NCBI GenBank assembly: GCA_963674455.1
Contig: CAVMBE010000014.1
Span: 310,001-374,000 of the forward strand
DNA length: 64,000 nt
DNA from: Lecanosticta acicola
Taxonomy: Eukaryota; Ascomycota; Dothideomycetes; Mycosphaerellales; Mycosphaerellaceae
Reading direction: 5' to 3'
Positions 10,433 through 20,672 of this stretch are shown here, piece after piece. The notes under the pieces were generated by a model. It saw only the letters and a list, made by a program, of their open reading frames with translations. It did no database searches and was not told the origin of the DNA. Both the position numbers and the translations under genes were made by a program. Numbering within the stretch: the stretch's first letter is position 1; each line of letters opens with the position of its first letter.

Positions 10433-11307
10433 GATGACCTGCTCGCCTGAGTATGGCCGGTGGAACTTGCGCGATTCTAAGAGTGTCCGTGTCAGCAGTG
10501 GGGAAGGAAGAGCAACACCTACTTATGTATCCATTGCTGCATCACAGGAGGTGTCTATGGGAAGGTCACCCGGTAAATGCCCGGAGTTTCCCAAATCGTC
10601 GACTCTTCCAGCTGCTTTTACACGGCATCTACATCTACTCGCCGGGCCCAGCTCTATCACAGGAGCCACTTGACCTTCCATTGGAGAAGGCTTGTTTTCG
10701 CATCTGCAGTTCCAGACGCGTGTAATGGTGGGAGATGGCTGCAATAGCGCCTTTGGGGCGTCTGGAGAAGTTGTGGAGGCGGGGAAAAGAGTGCAACAAG
10801 TTCCGGGGTTGCATTGCGTCGACTTGCTTCGCGCGAAGGAAAAAGGAAGTCGAAGCCGCGGTGAAAGCTGCCTTGTCGCGACAGTCACGTGAGTACAATA
10901 GTCACGAGATCAACTAAATCACGTGAGCACCGGCTTGTTCGAATGGAGTGGACTCGTCTACACTTCATCCCCCCTCCAATCCGGCATCTTGTGCGAATGG
11001 CTTCCTTGTGAGAAGGAGGCCAGAGATTGTGCTTCACCCTCACTCATGCCTCCATCCTGGCATGTGCTCGGGTCGATGATGATCCTTGGCAGATAGGTTC
11101 AGGTTGAGGGTGAAAGAAACATCAAACGGTCCCGTGGGAGAGAAATCGTCCACATCAAAATCGTCTTCGTTCTGTGCGTCTCAAATGCGCCTCTATTCTC
11201 CGTGCAATCACAACACGATGGGGTATGTAGCATAATTACTGTTCGTCATCATACAAGCCATCAATCCTGGACAATGCTCTTCATCAAACGTACCTTCTGC
11301 AGCATCC
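10433..11307. other. Intergenic, reductase promoter side
   Basis: Contains the promoter of the reductase (minus strand) and the 3' side of the NIPA-like gene, also on the minus strand. Two tcacgtgag-type E-box-like sequences lie near 10886-10926. No coding sequence recognised. Confidence 0.45.
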
Positions 11308-13557
11308 TCATTCGTCCCCTTGCTGTCTACCATGGACTGGCGCCTCATTCTCACCGAACGCCGCATCGAGCGTCCTTTGTCTCCTTTCCTCCTGCGCATT
11401 CGGCTCTCGGGTCTTCCTGCTGCTCCTCATTGACACGTTGGATCCAGAGGCGCCAAACATGTCGGTCAAGGTTGCTGATAGACTCCTGACCCTTCCTGAG
11501 TTCTCCTTCGGACTCCCTGCTGCGACTCGCACAGCTGTATCGTCTTCGGAGGCAAGGCCAGGTTCACCGTTGGCTATGGAGTGCCTCTTCAGGCCACTGG
11601 AAGCCGCGGGTCGATTCATCGCCAGCTGAAGTTGTTGGTCTGTCGGCCTTCTAGTAGTAGCAGGCGTTGGTGTCTTTCGCCGTCGGGACAAAGATCCAGA
11701 AGGCGACTTGTCGATACCTCGCCGGAGTTCGTCGGCTACGATTGCGCTTAAAGATCCCGACAATGGACTAGTGAGAGGACCGGGCAAAAGTCCACCCACG
11801 GAATGACGAGCTGTCAGCCTTTGGCGCGATGCACCAGGATCAAGATGAGTACGACTGGGAGAAGGCCGTGATGGAGACACTCCCGCAGGCCCCGAAGGTG
11901 TTCGATCGAGAGGAGTCTTTGGTCTGAGGGCGTTGCTCGCGGTCGGTGTTGTAGGGACAACAGGCTCACTTGTCGTCGCGTGAATAGCAGGCTTCTTCTT
12001 AGGATCGCCAGTATGCTCCGCGAGCAGTGGCGCGGAAGATTCTATGTGCACTGCACTGACATTGGCGGGTGCAACATCTTCAAGCTGCTGCTTTATGGGC
12101 TGGGCGTTTGAGTCCAGAGGCGCCGAAGGAGATGTGCCCAAATCAGATTCCATCGCCGATGCGTTCACAGACCTGGGAATAGAGGTATCTCCAGCCGTGT
12201 TGAGTCTTCGCAATGAGCCACCAGACGACGAGGCTACCGCGAGGGATGACTGTCGCGTGGGGTTTTCCATTTCTCGTGTTTCTGGAGCAGTTTCCTCGTC
12301 CACCAGGCCAATCGCGTCTTCCTCCTCTCCCAAGTCTTCCTCGTCATCTTTGTCATCGCCTGGCCTGGGTCCCGAGGTGATGCAGTACACGCCGAAGAAC
12401 GTCAAACCGCACCCAGCCACGAACTTGATACCATCCTCTGCCTTTTCCGACTCGAAGTCGCGATATAGTACTGCACTACCCAAGATGACGGACAGCGTAA
12501 AGAGCACAAATTGCGTTGGAATGACCTGAGTGGCGTTGAAGCGTTGCAGAGCCCGATTGACGTATTTGATCTGCATGATCGCAGTGACCACCAGAACAGC
12601 CAAGAGTAAGTATGTGATTGGGAAGGTCACAATTCTCCAAATGCTGTAGGTTAGTAGAGACGAAACACCCTTCGTAGATAGTGCTGTGTATCCACCAAAC
12701 AAACCGACGAGTCCGAGGTCGATCAGAATCGTCTTGTGGCCATATTTGTTGCTCAAGAAAAGCAGCACAATGATGAGAAAGCATGTGATGCCCAGGTAGG
12801 TCTCGAATTCCCAGGTCGTCACTAGATCCCAGATGGCCTCCGGTGTGAGCTTCGGATTGTTCGCGCTGGCACTGAGGACCACCACAACACATCCTGCGAT
12901 AGCCACAACTACGCCAAAGCCGTCGCGATATCTGAAATGTTCTCCAAGCAGAAGTGGTGCAATGATGCAGTTGGAGATCAGCGCCACCACGCCGAGTGGG
13001 GACACAATGGAGGCGGGCGCGAAGCCGTATGCCAGAAAATTTCCGGCTTCTCCCAAGACCATCAGAGAAATGCCTAGCCACCAGATGGGCGATTTGAGGT
13101 AGGACGTCTCTTTCGATGCGTCCTCATCATTCTCCTCTTGCGGAACGGTGTCTCCAAAAGAGCCTGACGTTGTCCTGCCGCTGTCCAATCTGGGTATCAG
13201 CGGCTGAGTCTCTCCGTTCTCTTCAATGCTTTGCTCGTTCTCTTCCGCCTTTGCATTCTGCCGGGCTCGATCCTCGGCGATTGCAGCTTGCTGTGTGCCA
13301 TAATTACTATTTGACGTTGCTTTCCTCCTTGCGGCTTTCCGTTTCTCTGGTACACCTTCTTCCCGGTCTCTGCCCAATCTCATATGCGCATATCGCTGGG
13401 TATTCAACGCGAATGATATGAGGATGTTGCCCACGATGGCGGTGATGACGCCAATGAGACTGGCCCAGTCGCCATTTTTAAGCTTGGACTTGCCGCCAAA
13501 GGCTGATATTGTTGGGACATCGGTGCTCGTGGGATCGTAGGAGGTTGGCAGATACAT
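11308..13557 (-). CDS. NIPA-type (DUF803) magnesium transporter-like membrane protein
   Basis: 749 residues. The N-terminal half holds the NIPA/DUF803 transporter fold: a first helix WASLIGVITAIVGNILISFAL, then an acidic cytosolic insertion (about residues 70-150), then eight more hydrophobic segments including ISLMVLGEAGNFLAYGFAPA and SPLGVVALISNCIIAPLLLG, typical of the family. The C-terminal 350 residues are a Ser/Pro/Thr-rich hydrophilic tail usual for fungal members. NIPA proteins transport Mg2+ in animals; the fungal role is inferred. The open frame reaches a TTG at 13578, but the ATG at 13557 follows ACC and is the likely start. Confidence 0.88.
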   Translation of the reverse strand: MYLPTSYDPTSTDVPTISAFGGKSKLKNGDWASLIGVITAIVGNILISFALNTQRYAHMRLGRDREEGVPEKRKAARRKATSNSNYGTQQAAIAEDRARQNAKAEENEQSIEENGETQPLIPRLDSGRTTSGSFGDTVPQEENDEDASKETSYLKSPIWWLGISLMVLGEAGNFLAYGFAPASIVSPLGVVALISNCIIAPLLLGEHFRYRDGFGVVVAIAGCVVVVLSASANNPKLTPEAIWDLVTTWEFETYLGITCFLIIVLLFLSNKYGHKTILIDLGLVGLFGGYTALSTKGVSSLLTYSIWRIVTFPITYLLLAVLVVTAIMQIKYVNRALQRFNATQVIPTQFVLFTLSVILGSAVLYRDFESEKAEDGIKFVAGCGLTFFGVYCITSGPRPGDDKDDEEDLGEEEDAIGLVDEETAPETREMENPTRQSSLAVASSSGGSLRRLNTAGDTSIPRSVNASAMESDLGTSPSAPLDSNAQPIKQQLEDVAPANVSAVHIESSAPLLAEHTGDPKKKPAIHATTSEPVVPTTPTASNALRPKTPLDRTPSGPAGVSPSRPSPSRTHLDPGASRQRLTARHSVGGLLPGPLTSPLSGSLSAIVADELRRGIDKSPSGSLSRRRKTPTPATTRRPTDQQLQLAMNRPAASSGLKRHSIANGEPGLASEDDTAVRVAAGSPKENSGRVRSLSATLTDMFGASGSNVSMRSSRKTREPNAQEERRQRTLDAAFGENEAPVHGRQQGDE

Positions 13558-14245
13558 GGTGGATTGTTTGCTGTACAAGGCGAGCCGACGATGGGCGGGC
13601 GAGTCCAGTGGCTACCGCATGCTGTTCATATACAATAGATCTTCGTAGAACCAGTACATTCGCCGACGCCAGAGGAGTATGGGTGAGTGAGCGAGTGGGT
13701 GAGTGAGAGAAAATGTTCCACCCGCTGGCGTCGCGATGGCGATGACCGAGGTGGAAACTTAAAATGAGACTTCCAAGCTGTAAAGGTTCCTCTCGTCAAC
13801 CACGTCCCCAATGATAACAACATCAAATGCTACTATTGGCTCGCTTTATCGTGACTCGATATCAATTCCGCTTTTCCTGCACGAGCGACAAAGAAGTCCA
13901 CGACATGACCATCCCACGACCTCTCCTGCGCTGCTATCGCAGCCTCGAGCCGCTGCTATAAGCGTGCCGCCAAGTACCCAGCCAGAAAGATGCCTCGAAT
14001 GCGTTAGGATGGAGTCATATGCACGTTCTACACGCGCAACTCCGTGCTTGTTTCGGGAGCACTTACGATGTGAGCTGGATGGTGCTACCTGGGAGCATCT
14101 ACGGAACTGAAGACCCATGGGTCTATGTGGAAGCAAGTTGGCCACCCCGGACCTAGGAAGTCCAAGACAACCACAAAAGCTTCACCGAGAACTCATTTCG
14201 ATGCTCGTACAAGTAAGTCGATGAGAAAGGAACCGAACGACGATA
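13558..14245. other. Intergenic, NIPA promoter
   Basis: Upstream region of the NIPA-like gene, with a short (gtgagtga)-type repeat at 13682-13710. No gene recognised before the peptidase fragment that follows. Confidence 0.4.
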
Positions 14246-14473
14246 GTGTTGTGGCAGCCCTCAGGGTATGAGTTGGTTTCGAGATCTAGTGGGGCTTTAC
14301 GGTGGACCAGGAGTCTGGATGTGGGAATGAATGGCACTATGACTGTTCCGTCGGGGAAGGACGTGAATGGCACTATGACTGGTCTGTTGGGGAAGGACGA
14401 TCATCACTTCGGAGTGAGGGCTGTTGGAAAGGACGGGAGAAAGAGCCCCGCTGTGTCTCTCATATCAGCCTGA
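14246..14473 (+). pseudogene. C-terminal fragment of an M28-family peptidase
   Basis: A 75-codon frame that looks like the extreme C-terminal beta-sandwich of fungal M28 zinc peptidases, where segments of the type GYELVxRS, WTRSLDVG and FGVRAVGKDGxxSPAV occur in this order. The metal-binding catalytic domain is absent; the upstream 700 bases show nothing of it. Inside the fragment a 36-bp unit is duplicated (14328-14399), so the segment NGTMTVPSGKDV occurs again as NGTMTGLLGKDD. This is probably a gene relic left after deletion. The family match is from memory of the motif style. Confidence 0.5.
14328..14399. repeat. 36-bp tandem duplication
   Basis: Two adjacent copies of a 36-base unit beginning tgaatggcactatgactg, starting at 14328 and 14364. 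They differ at a few bases. The unit is a multiple of three, so the frame of the peptidase fragment is kept. Confidence 0.85.
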
Positions 14474-14684
14474 GGGGAGGGCCAGACCCGACAGAAGGCT
14501 GTGTTCTGTAGGTGCTTGTGGGATCACGTCAGTTAGTGATCGAGACAGTGCGACTGCGATTTCACGCTTCGGCGTGATCCATTCCATCGTCTATGTAGTG
14601 TCGTGTCTAGCGGTCTGCAGAACACCAGCTAGCGCTTGCAGTCTATCGCTTCCATGTCATTCAACCATACGTCGTTGCAGCATA

Positions 14685-16580
14685 TCACATCTTCTTTCCG
14701 GTTGGGATCTGGAATGCGACCACACTTTCGCCATGCTTGAAAGCCTTGTCAATGCGGAAGAAGCCCTTACGATCGAATTGCACAATGTCATCCTCTTTCA
14801 GGCTGGCCACATTGCAATCCGCAAGAGCTTCCGTCTTGGTCTCAGTGTGCGGGTTCAGTACCTTTTCCAGCACATCATCCTCCTCTAGCTTGTCCTTTGT
14901 GATGAGGTAGTCGAAGTCATACATCGTAATTGGCACAAGCTCCTGGTCATTCGAGAGCCAAGTCACTTTCTTGCTCGTCTTCTTCACGTCTCCCTGAAGA
15001 TGGAGCTCCAGCTCGAGTTCGGTGACTGTCTTGTCCGACTCGGACTTGACGAGGTTGAGAGGGTTGAGTGAGTACTTCTTCTTGCGAACGATGGCGTTGC
15101 CCCAGTTCATGAGCGTAATCTCTTCGTCTTCGGCGAAGGACTGAGCGTCGGCTTGGTCGAGAATGATGGTCTTGCTGTAGACGACCTTCTTTTTGCCGAG
15201 TTCAGTGTTCTTGGCGTGAACGTCCTTTTCTTCAGTGCGAGGCGCCTCTGGTGCGCCAGTAACGCTACAGGTCACCTTGTCCTTGGCTTCGACGGCAGTA
15301 TATCGTGCTGCGACAGGGTCGATGTATTTCTTGTTGGTGGCCCAGAAAGAGGTCCAGTCCATCAAGTTAATGTTCTTGCTCGGACCTTGCTTGACGATGA
15401 ACTCCTGCAGGGCAGGAATCGTCATACCACGACGTCGAATGCCACGGACGGTGGGCATGCGCGGGTCATCCCAGCCCCAGACTTTACCTTCAGCGACGAC
15501 CTTGGTGAGCTTGCGCTTCGATAGGAAGGTGCGGATGAAGTTCATGCGCGAAAAGTTCCAGTTGTGTACACCGCGCAAGTTGAGGGCGTGAATGAACCAT
15601 TGATATTGCGGGTCACGGTCGTTGTACTCGGTCGTCCTCAGTGCGTGCGTGATTCCTTCGACGGAGTCCACAACCGGGCAGGCGAAGTCGTAGGTTGGGT
15701 AAATCTTCCAAGCGTCCTTGGTACGATGGTGCGGCTCTTGGTTACATCGGTAAATGGCAGGGTCTCGCATAGCGCCGTTGTTGCTCGACATATCGATCTT
15801 GGCACGGATGAACCAACGCTTGCCTTCTTCAGTGCCCTTCTTCATCTCCTCGAAGTGTGCCAAGTTGTCCTCGACCGAATCATTGCGGTGTTTGCTCTCA
15901 ATTCTCTCCCTGCGCTCTTCTTGCATCTGCTCTTGTGGCGTGTCATCCGCGTAAGCCTTGCCATCCTTAATCATCTGCACGCAGCGCTCGTAGAGGTCTT
16001 GGAAGTAATCGCTTGTGTATGTGACCTGATCTGGCTTGATGCCCAACAGCTCGCAGTCCTTGAGAATGGAATCTTGGAACTCTTCCTTCTCCTTGGAGGG
16101 ATTGGTGTCATCGAAACGGACAATCATCTTGCCGTTGTACTTTTTGTGGGCGAAGTAGTCGTTGAGGAGCGCTGCTTTTGCGTGTCCGATGTGTAAATAG
16201 CCTGACGGTTCTGGAGGGAAACGAGTGACGACGCCTTTCTCGACATCTGGAAGGCCAATATCGTAGCTGGCTCCATCGTCGGCAGCTTCCTTAGCTGGTC
16301 GCGTGGGCAGGTCAATGGATGGGTTTGCGGTCTCTTCGATGTAGCTGAACCAGCGGGACAGGTTAACCATGAGATTCTGCTTGATGTACGAGTGTGCGAC
16401 TCTGTTGCCGCGAAGGATCTTCCATACGGTCAAGTCGGCGTCCGTAAGAGAATATCCCACAATGTAGGTGCGCAGCGTGAGGTGGTCATTGAGCTCGCCG
16501 AGTGGGCCCTCGATCTGTTTGAGGTTGAGTGGCTTGAGAGCCTCTGCTCGGTCTTGCCACTCCTTGATCTGCGCAGCCAT
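14685..16580 (-). CDS. GUS1: Glutamyl-tRNA synthetase, cytoplasmic
   Basis: 631 residues, one exon. A partial GST-like N-terminal domain (residues 1-85, LRTYIVGYSLTDADLTVWK) precedes the class I catalytic core. The HIGH signature lies in SGYLHIGHAKAA (about 126-137) and the KMSKS counterpart in FLSKRKLTKVV (about 350). The beta-barrel anticodon-binding domains fill the C-terminal part. It charges tRNA-Glu in the cytosol. The GST-like part is about 60 residues shorter than in yeast Gus1, in which it binds the Arc1 cofactor; the ATG at 16580 is supported by the context GAA before ATG, but an upstream exon cannot be excluded. The GlnRS alternative is unlikely given the HIGH context and eukaryotic GluRS layout. 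Confidence 0.93.
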   Translation of the reverse strand: MAAQIKEWQDRAEALKPLNLKQIEGPLGELNDHLTLRTYIVGYSLTDADLTVWKILRGNRVAHSYIKQNLMVNLSRWFSYIEETANPSIDLPTRPAKEAADDGASYDIGLPDVEKGVVTRFPPEPSGYLHIGHAKAALLNDYFAHKKYNGKMIVRFDDTNPSKEKEEFQDSILKDCELLGIKPDQVTYTSDYFQDLYERCVQMIKDGKAYADDTPQEQMQEERRERIESKHRNDSVEDNLAHFEEMKKGTEEGKRWFIRAKIDMSSNNGAMRDPAIYRCNQEPHHRTKDAWKIYPTYDFACPVVDSVEGITHALRTTEYNDRDPQYQWFIHALNLRGVHNWNFSRMNFIRTFLSKRKLTKVVAEGKVWGWDDPRMPTVRGIRRRGMTIPALQEFIVKQGPSKNINLMDWTSFWATNKKYIDPVAARYTAVEAKDKVTCSVTGAPEAPRTEEKDVHAKNTELGKKKVVYSKTIILDQADAQSFAEDEEITLMNWGNAIVRKKKYSLNPLNLVKSESDKTVTELELELHLQGDVKKTSKKVTWLSNDQELVPITMYDFDYLITKDKLEEDDVLEKVLNPHTETKTEALADCNVASLKEDDIVQFDRKGFFRIDKAFKHGESVVAFQIPTGKKM

Positions 16581-16847
16581 TTCGAGAAGTTTTTCTTCAG
16601 CAAGGTGAAGGTGTTTGGGTGTAGGCAGAGGGGGAAGAGTAGCTCAGTATTTCTTTAAAGTTCAGAGATGCACCTCAGTATGTGCTACGCAGGCCTGACT
16701 CAGCCAGCAGCCGCTCGGACCACTTCATCCTCTAAGGTATGCCCCTCAATGTTTTCATCAACAGACATCATTATACTTGTTCTCTCATCAGGCAATCAAC
16801 TCTGATGAGGCTTCAATTTTCCGCCCAGTGCTAGATTTGGTCTTTTG

Positions 16848-17059
16848 TCATATCATGAGCAGGCCTCCAATCCAGATGACGACAGCCGCCAGTGCAAAGG
16901 TAGCGCAGTCCAGTGCCGTTCCCAAAATGCTCGAGACGATCGAACACTGTTGGTTTGAAATGTGGTCAGATTATCGCCAAGACTGCTTACCTTGCGACGA
17001 GCATTGACTGCTGCTACTTGGAACAGCTTTTCGGACGATTCGAGAGCTTCATCCTTCAT
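16848..17059 (-). CDS. Small predicted tail-anchored protein (two exons)
   Basis: Exon 1 is 16991-17059 and exon 2 is 16848-16946, separated by a 44-base intron that starts GTAAGC and ends ACAG, with matching phase 0. The joined product has 55 residues: a charged N-terminal part (MKDEALESSEKLFQ) and a C-terminal hydrophobic helix (LDCATFALAAVVIWIGGLLM), followed by Ile and stop. A tail-anchored membrane protein is the simplest reading. Reading in frame upstream of the ATG continues for about ten codons, so this may be the end of a larger gene. No family recognised; the model rests on splice signals and hydrophobicity only. Confidence 0.35.
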
Positions 17060-19104
17060 CGACCTTGCAACTATAGCGCCGTACTACTCACAACCTCCTC
17101 CACTTGATGATGAGTGAGACCATCACATGGAATAGTATACTTCTGGGGAGCATTAATGTCACCACTGCACGTTTTTAGCCAAGATACGGCTCACAACGAT
17201 CGACTCCGCACGAGAGATCGTTCGAATCGAGCCTGCGGACTACCCTACAGGCAAGATCTGAGCTAGATGTGCTCATATGGCTGCGATGACTTGCCTCTAC
17301 TACTACTGGAAGCACACGCCCTTTTCAGTGGCTTCAGCACCGAAATTGCCGCGTTGTAGCCGAGCACGTGGAGACGATTCTCCTGATTTCACAAAGCTCT
17401 CGTTTCGAATTGAAAACGACAGATCACCTTGTCAGATTGGCGAAGATTCTCGAGTTCTGGCGACTGCTGTTCGTACGACGTACGCTCATACGGATAGCTC
17501 GCAATGCCACTGTCAAGGCTTGCTCTGAGCTCTTTCCTCAACCGAGTACAAAATCCCAAGAAATTCGAGGTCAAGAGCCTTGGGGTGGTCGCATCGGCGT
17601 CTTGGCCCAATATGAAATGCCACCGGCGGGTTGGGGAAAGAGAGTGTTTGATCATCCAGTAGCCATTCAGATTGCCCATTCTGCTTAGCTGGCAATACGA
17701 TCACATCGTGCAGGGCAAGTCTGACCTCACGAGGGATGCACGTGGCTTTGACCTTGGCAACTATACCTATACGGTACCCGTACGGCGACCTCTCGTGCAC
17801 TCTTAACGACGAGGATCTCGGGCCCGAGCAAGGCAGTTTGAGTTGTAACAATCTGTGCACAGACTACGTCAGAAGACCTGATCTAAGGCTTAATAATAGG
17901 GCACTCTAGGCGCCGAAAGTGCTTGGAGGAGTGTTCGATGTCTCTCCTTTTCTTGGCAACCTCGACAATGAGCTTCTCCCCTTGTGCTGTTTCTCTTGGC
18001 TGGCACGCGTTGGAGAAATCCCGAATTTCCGCCCCGTCTTCCTTGAGCCGGATTGCCTCTACAACTGAGATAGGATCTAGCATTATGATTTGAAGTGTTC
18101 CGACTATCCTTCGGACTTACCAAAGGAAGCATCTCGGAATCTTCACGATTGAGATCACCGCAATCTGCATCCAATGCTCGTCGCACTCTTTCCATACTGG
18201 CAGCGAAATGGCATGGTGCCACGAATTTGTTGGCAGGTCATGTGAGACTGATCTGGGATTTGGACCCTTATGTCTGGACACAATACCGGATAACCCAGCC
18301 TAGACTCCAGGGGACGGCAAACGCCCATTCGGCGCTGCGGGATCTGCGGCTCAAATACGCACGACACTTCTCGCTGTCACTTCTACTGCTGGATTCCTGT
18401 GCAGCTTTCCGTGGGCAATCCAACCAGAACTGCTCGAAGCAAAGTGCCATATCCCATTAATGCTCGCCGCAAAGCCTACAAGGGTGTTGCACGGACGTGA
18501 CCTAGCCAAGAGGTGTTTACCCTCGGACGCAGGACTCCAGCTAACGCAAATTCGAAATCATGTCTTAAGAGCATTACCCAACGACGGACACAGCACTAAG
18601 CATTCGTAAGCGCGAACGTCCACGTGCAGTCCCTGAATAGCAGGTGGCATGCATCGCGTGCCTCTAGCAACAATAGAAGACCATCACGGTCGAGCGTATG
18701 CCCTATGTTAAATACGCAAATCCCGCAGAAGAAGTATGTTATATTAAAGAGGTAGAAGACGAGAATTTGCGTCAGTTCCTTTCCGCTCACCGATTTCAAT
18801 GATTAGTATCCTGGCGGCGACGCCGTCCAACTCGAACTGTCCCTTGGCGAAGGCGCAGTACTTTGAGTCGCTCGCCAGGACCACACTTGGCAACAAAAGA
18901 ACGACCTTTGCCCGTGGCGATCCCAGCAGGGACGAAAGGAGAGCGGTCGGGTTTAATGAGGATGATGAGCAGTGCGACATTCTATTAAAGATGCTGGTAC
19001 ATCAGCACTGCTTGAGAACAACCACAACACCTACTTTGCTTCTCGTCGCACCCAGACTTTCTTGATAACCCTTTACCTTTACCCTACTCTTGGTACCTCT
19101 GAAC
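17060..19104. other. Gene-poor stretch with coding-like scraps
   Basis: About 2 kb without a clear gene. Minus-strand frames at 17883-18083 (containing DPISVVEAIRLKEDG) and 18110-18222 (MERVRRALDADC) look protein-like and are separated by a GTAAGT...CTAG segment, but the phases do not match, so a spliced gene is not supported. They may be remains of a decayed gene. Confidence 0.35.
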
Positions 19105-20026
19105 ATGTTCTTCCAAAAGGCTCTCGGCGTAGTGGCTGCCTCGGCGAGCTTGGTCTCAGCATGCGCGCCTGAACTCTACAAGCGCTCCGGCCATCATCCC
19201 AACCATATGGTCAAGCGTCAGAACCTGCCAAACGATATCAAAGACTCACGAGGATGGACTTTTGAGCTTTCGGAGGAGTGGAACGTCCTCAACCCTGGTA
19301 AACAAGCCCATACGACTCACACGTGAGAGGTTCGAATACTGATCGTAACTTTGCACAGACTGGGGATACTGCTTTAATGGAACCCAACAATCTCCCATCG
19401 CTATCGACTCTAGATGGGGCCTTTCCACGAAGCACCAGCCGAAACTCAACTACCCCGAACGGCTCCTTGGGCGCTACAACAACTGGGACTTTGGCCCTCA
19501 ATGGATCGTCGACTACGCCGCGAACAGCGAAAACGCCACCCTGACCTTCGAGGAGGAAGACGGCGAGAAGGAAGAAGTCATCTTCCAGTCCTGGCACACC
19601 CACTCCCCCGCCGAACACTCCATCGACGGCTGGTACCCGCGAGCCGAACTACATCTCGTACACTACGACAAGCAAGGCGTCCCCCGCGCCGTCGTCGGCT
19701 TCCTGATCGAGCGCCACTCCCACGCCTCTTCCTCCGCCTTTTTCGACCAGATGCCCGCCTTCAAATCGATCAACTTCCGGGACGACGTCACCCTTCCCAA
19801 CGTCACATGCAATTTGAACCATGCTCTCGAGGCCGTGAATGGTTACCGGGACTTCTACACGTACAAGGGCTCTCTGACCACACCGCCATGCAAGCAGGGC
19901 TTGAGATGGTATATTGCTAAGGATGTCATCTATATTAGCGATCGGCAGATGCAGGAGTTGTTGGACGTTAGCACTTTCTCCGCGAGACCCGTGCAGCGGG
20001 TTTGGCAGCATGCTGTCAACGAGTGA
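19105..20026 (+). CDS. Secreted alpha-carbonic anhydrase
   Basis: Two exons, 19105-19297 and 19359-20026, with a 61-base GT-AG intron whose phase restores NPDWGYCFNG at the junction. The product has 286 residues. An N-terminal signal peptide (MFFQKALGVVAASASLVSAC) precedes a possible KR propeptide site. The catalytic domain shows QSPIAID, the zinc pair in SWHTHSPAEH (H-x-H) and the third zinc His in ELHLVHY, then the TTPPC segment near the substrate pocket. It would hydrate CO2 outside the cell or in the wall. The 3' end faces that of the tyrosinase-like gene (convergent, 646 bases apart). Confidence 0.92.
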
Positions 20027-20672
20027 TTGTATCGTCTGATGAAGTGGAGTTTTTGGAGCATGCATGGGGTTTCTTGCCCATTTTCTTGCTGTGGATATTT
20101 TTTTTCTTTTTGTTTGCTTGGTCTCGTGTGTCTGTACATAGCCAAATCATATCGCCAGTAGCACACATATATCGTTCAGATCGCTGTACACAACTTCGTC
20201 ACTGTGTACCCATCATTCGTCAAGTCATGTCGTCGGCCTCATCTATCAATCGTACTCGTCGTCGCAATGGCATCAAGTCCAATGGTCTCCATCCATCCGC
20301 CTTCCTCTTAAGGATATAAACCCCTATTCGTGGTCTTCTTAGTCCGATAGGCCATGATCCTCTCCAATCGATCGGAACCTTTCTACCCATGCCCACCTAT
20401 TGTTGGGACATCCATCCTGCGGCATAGCATAGCCCGCCGTTGAGACCTGCCGTAGAAGCCCGCCATCACAGCGACCCGACCTGCAGCTTCGCAGATTTCA
20501 AAAGGTTTCGTACATTGTACGAAATCAGAGCTGCGCTTCACCCCTGATTCCCATTGAATTTCAGTAGCCCGATGGCGGAGACTGGGCCCCGCTCCCTTAT
20601 AATGGGGCATCGGAAAACTTCTGAATGACAGCTCGCTTTACACGCGAGCTGACACGATCAAGCAAGAGCCTA
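20027..20672. other. Convergent 3' region
   Basis: Space between two convergent genes, presumably their 3' UTRs. A T-rich tract (20097-20115) follows the carbonic anhydrase stop. No gene recognised. Confidence 0.4.
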
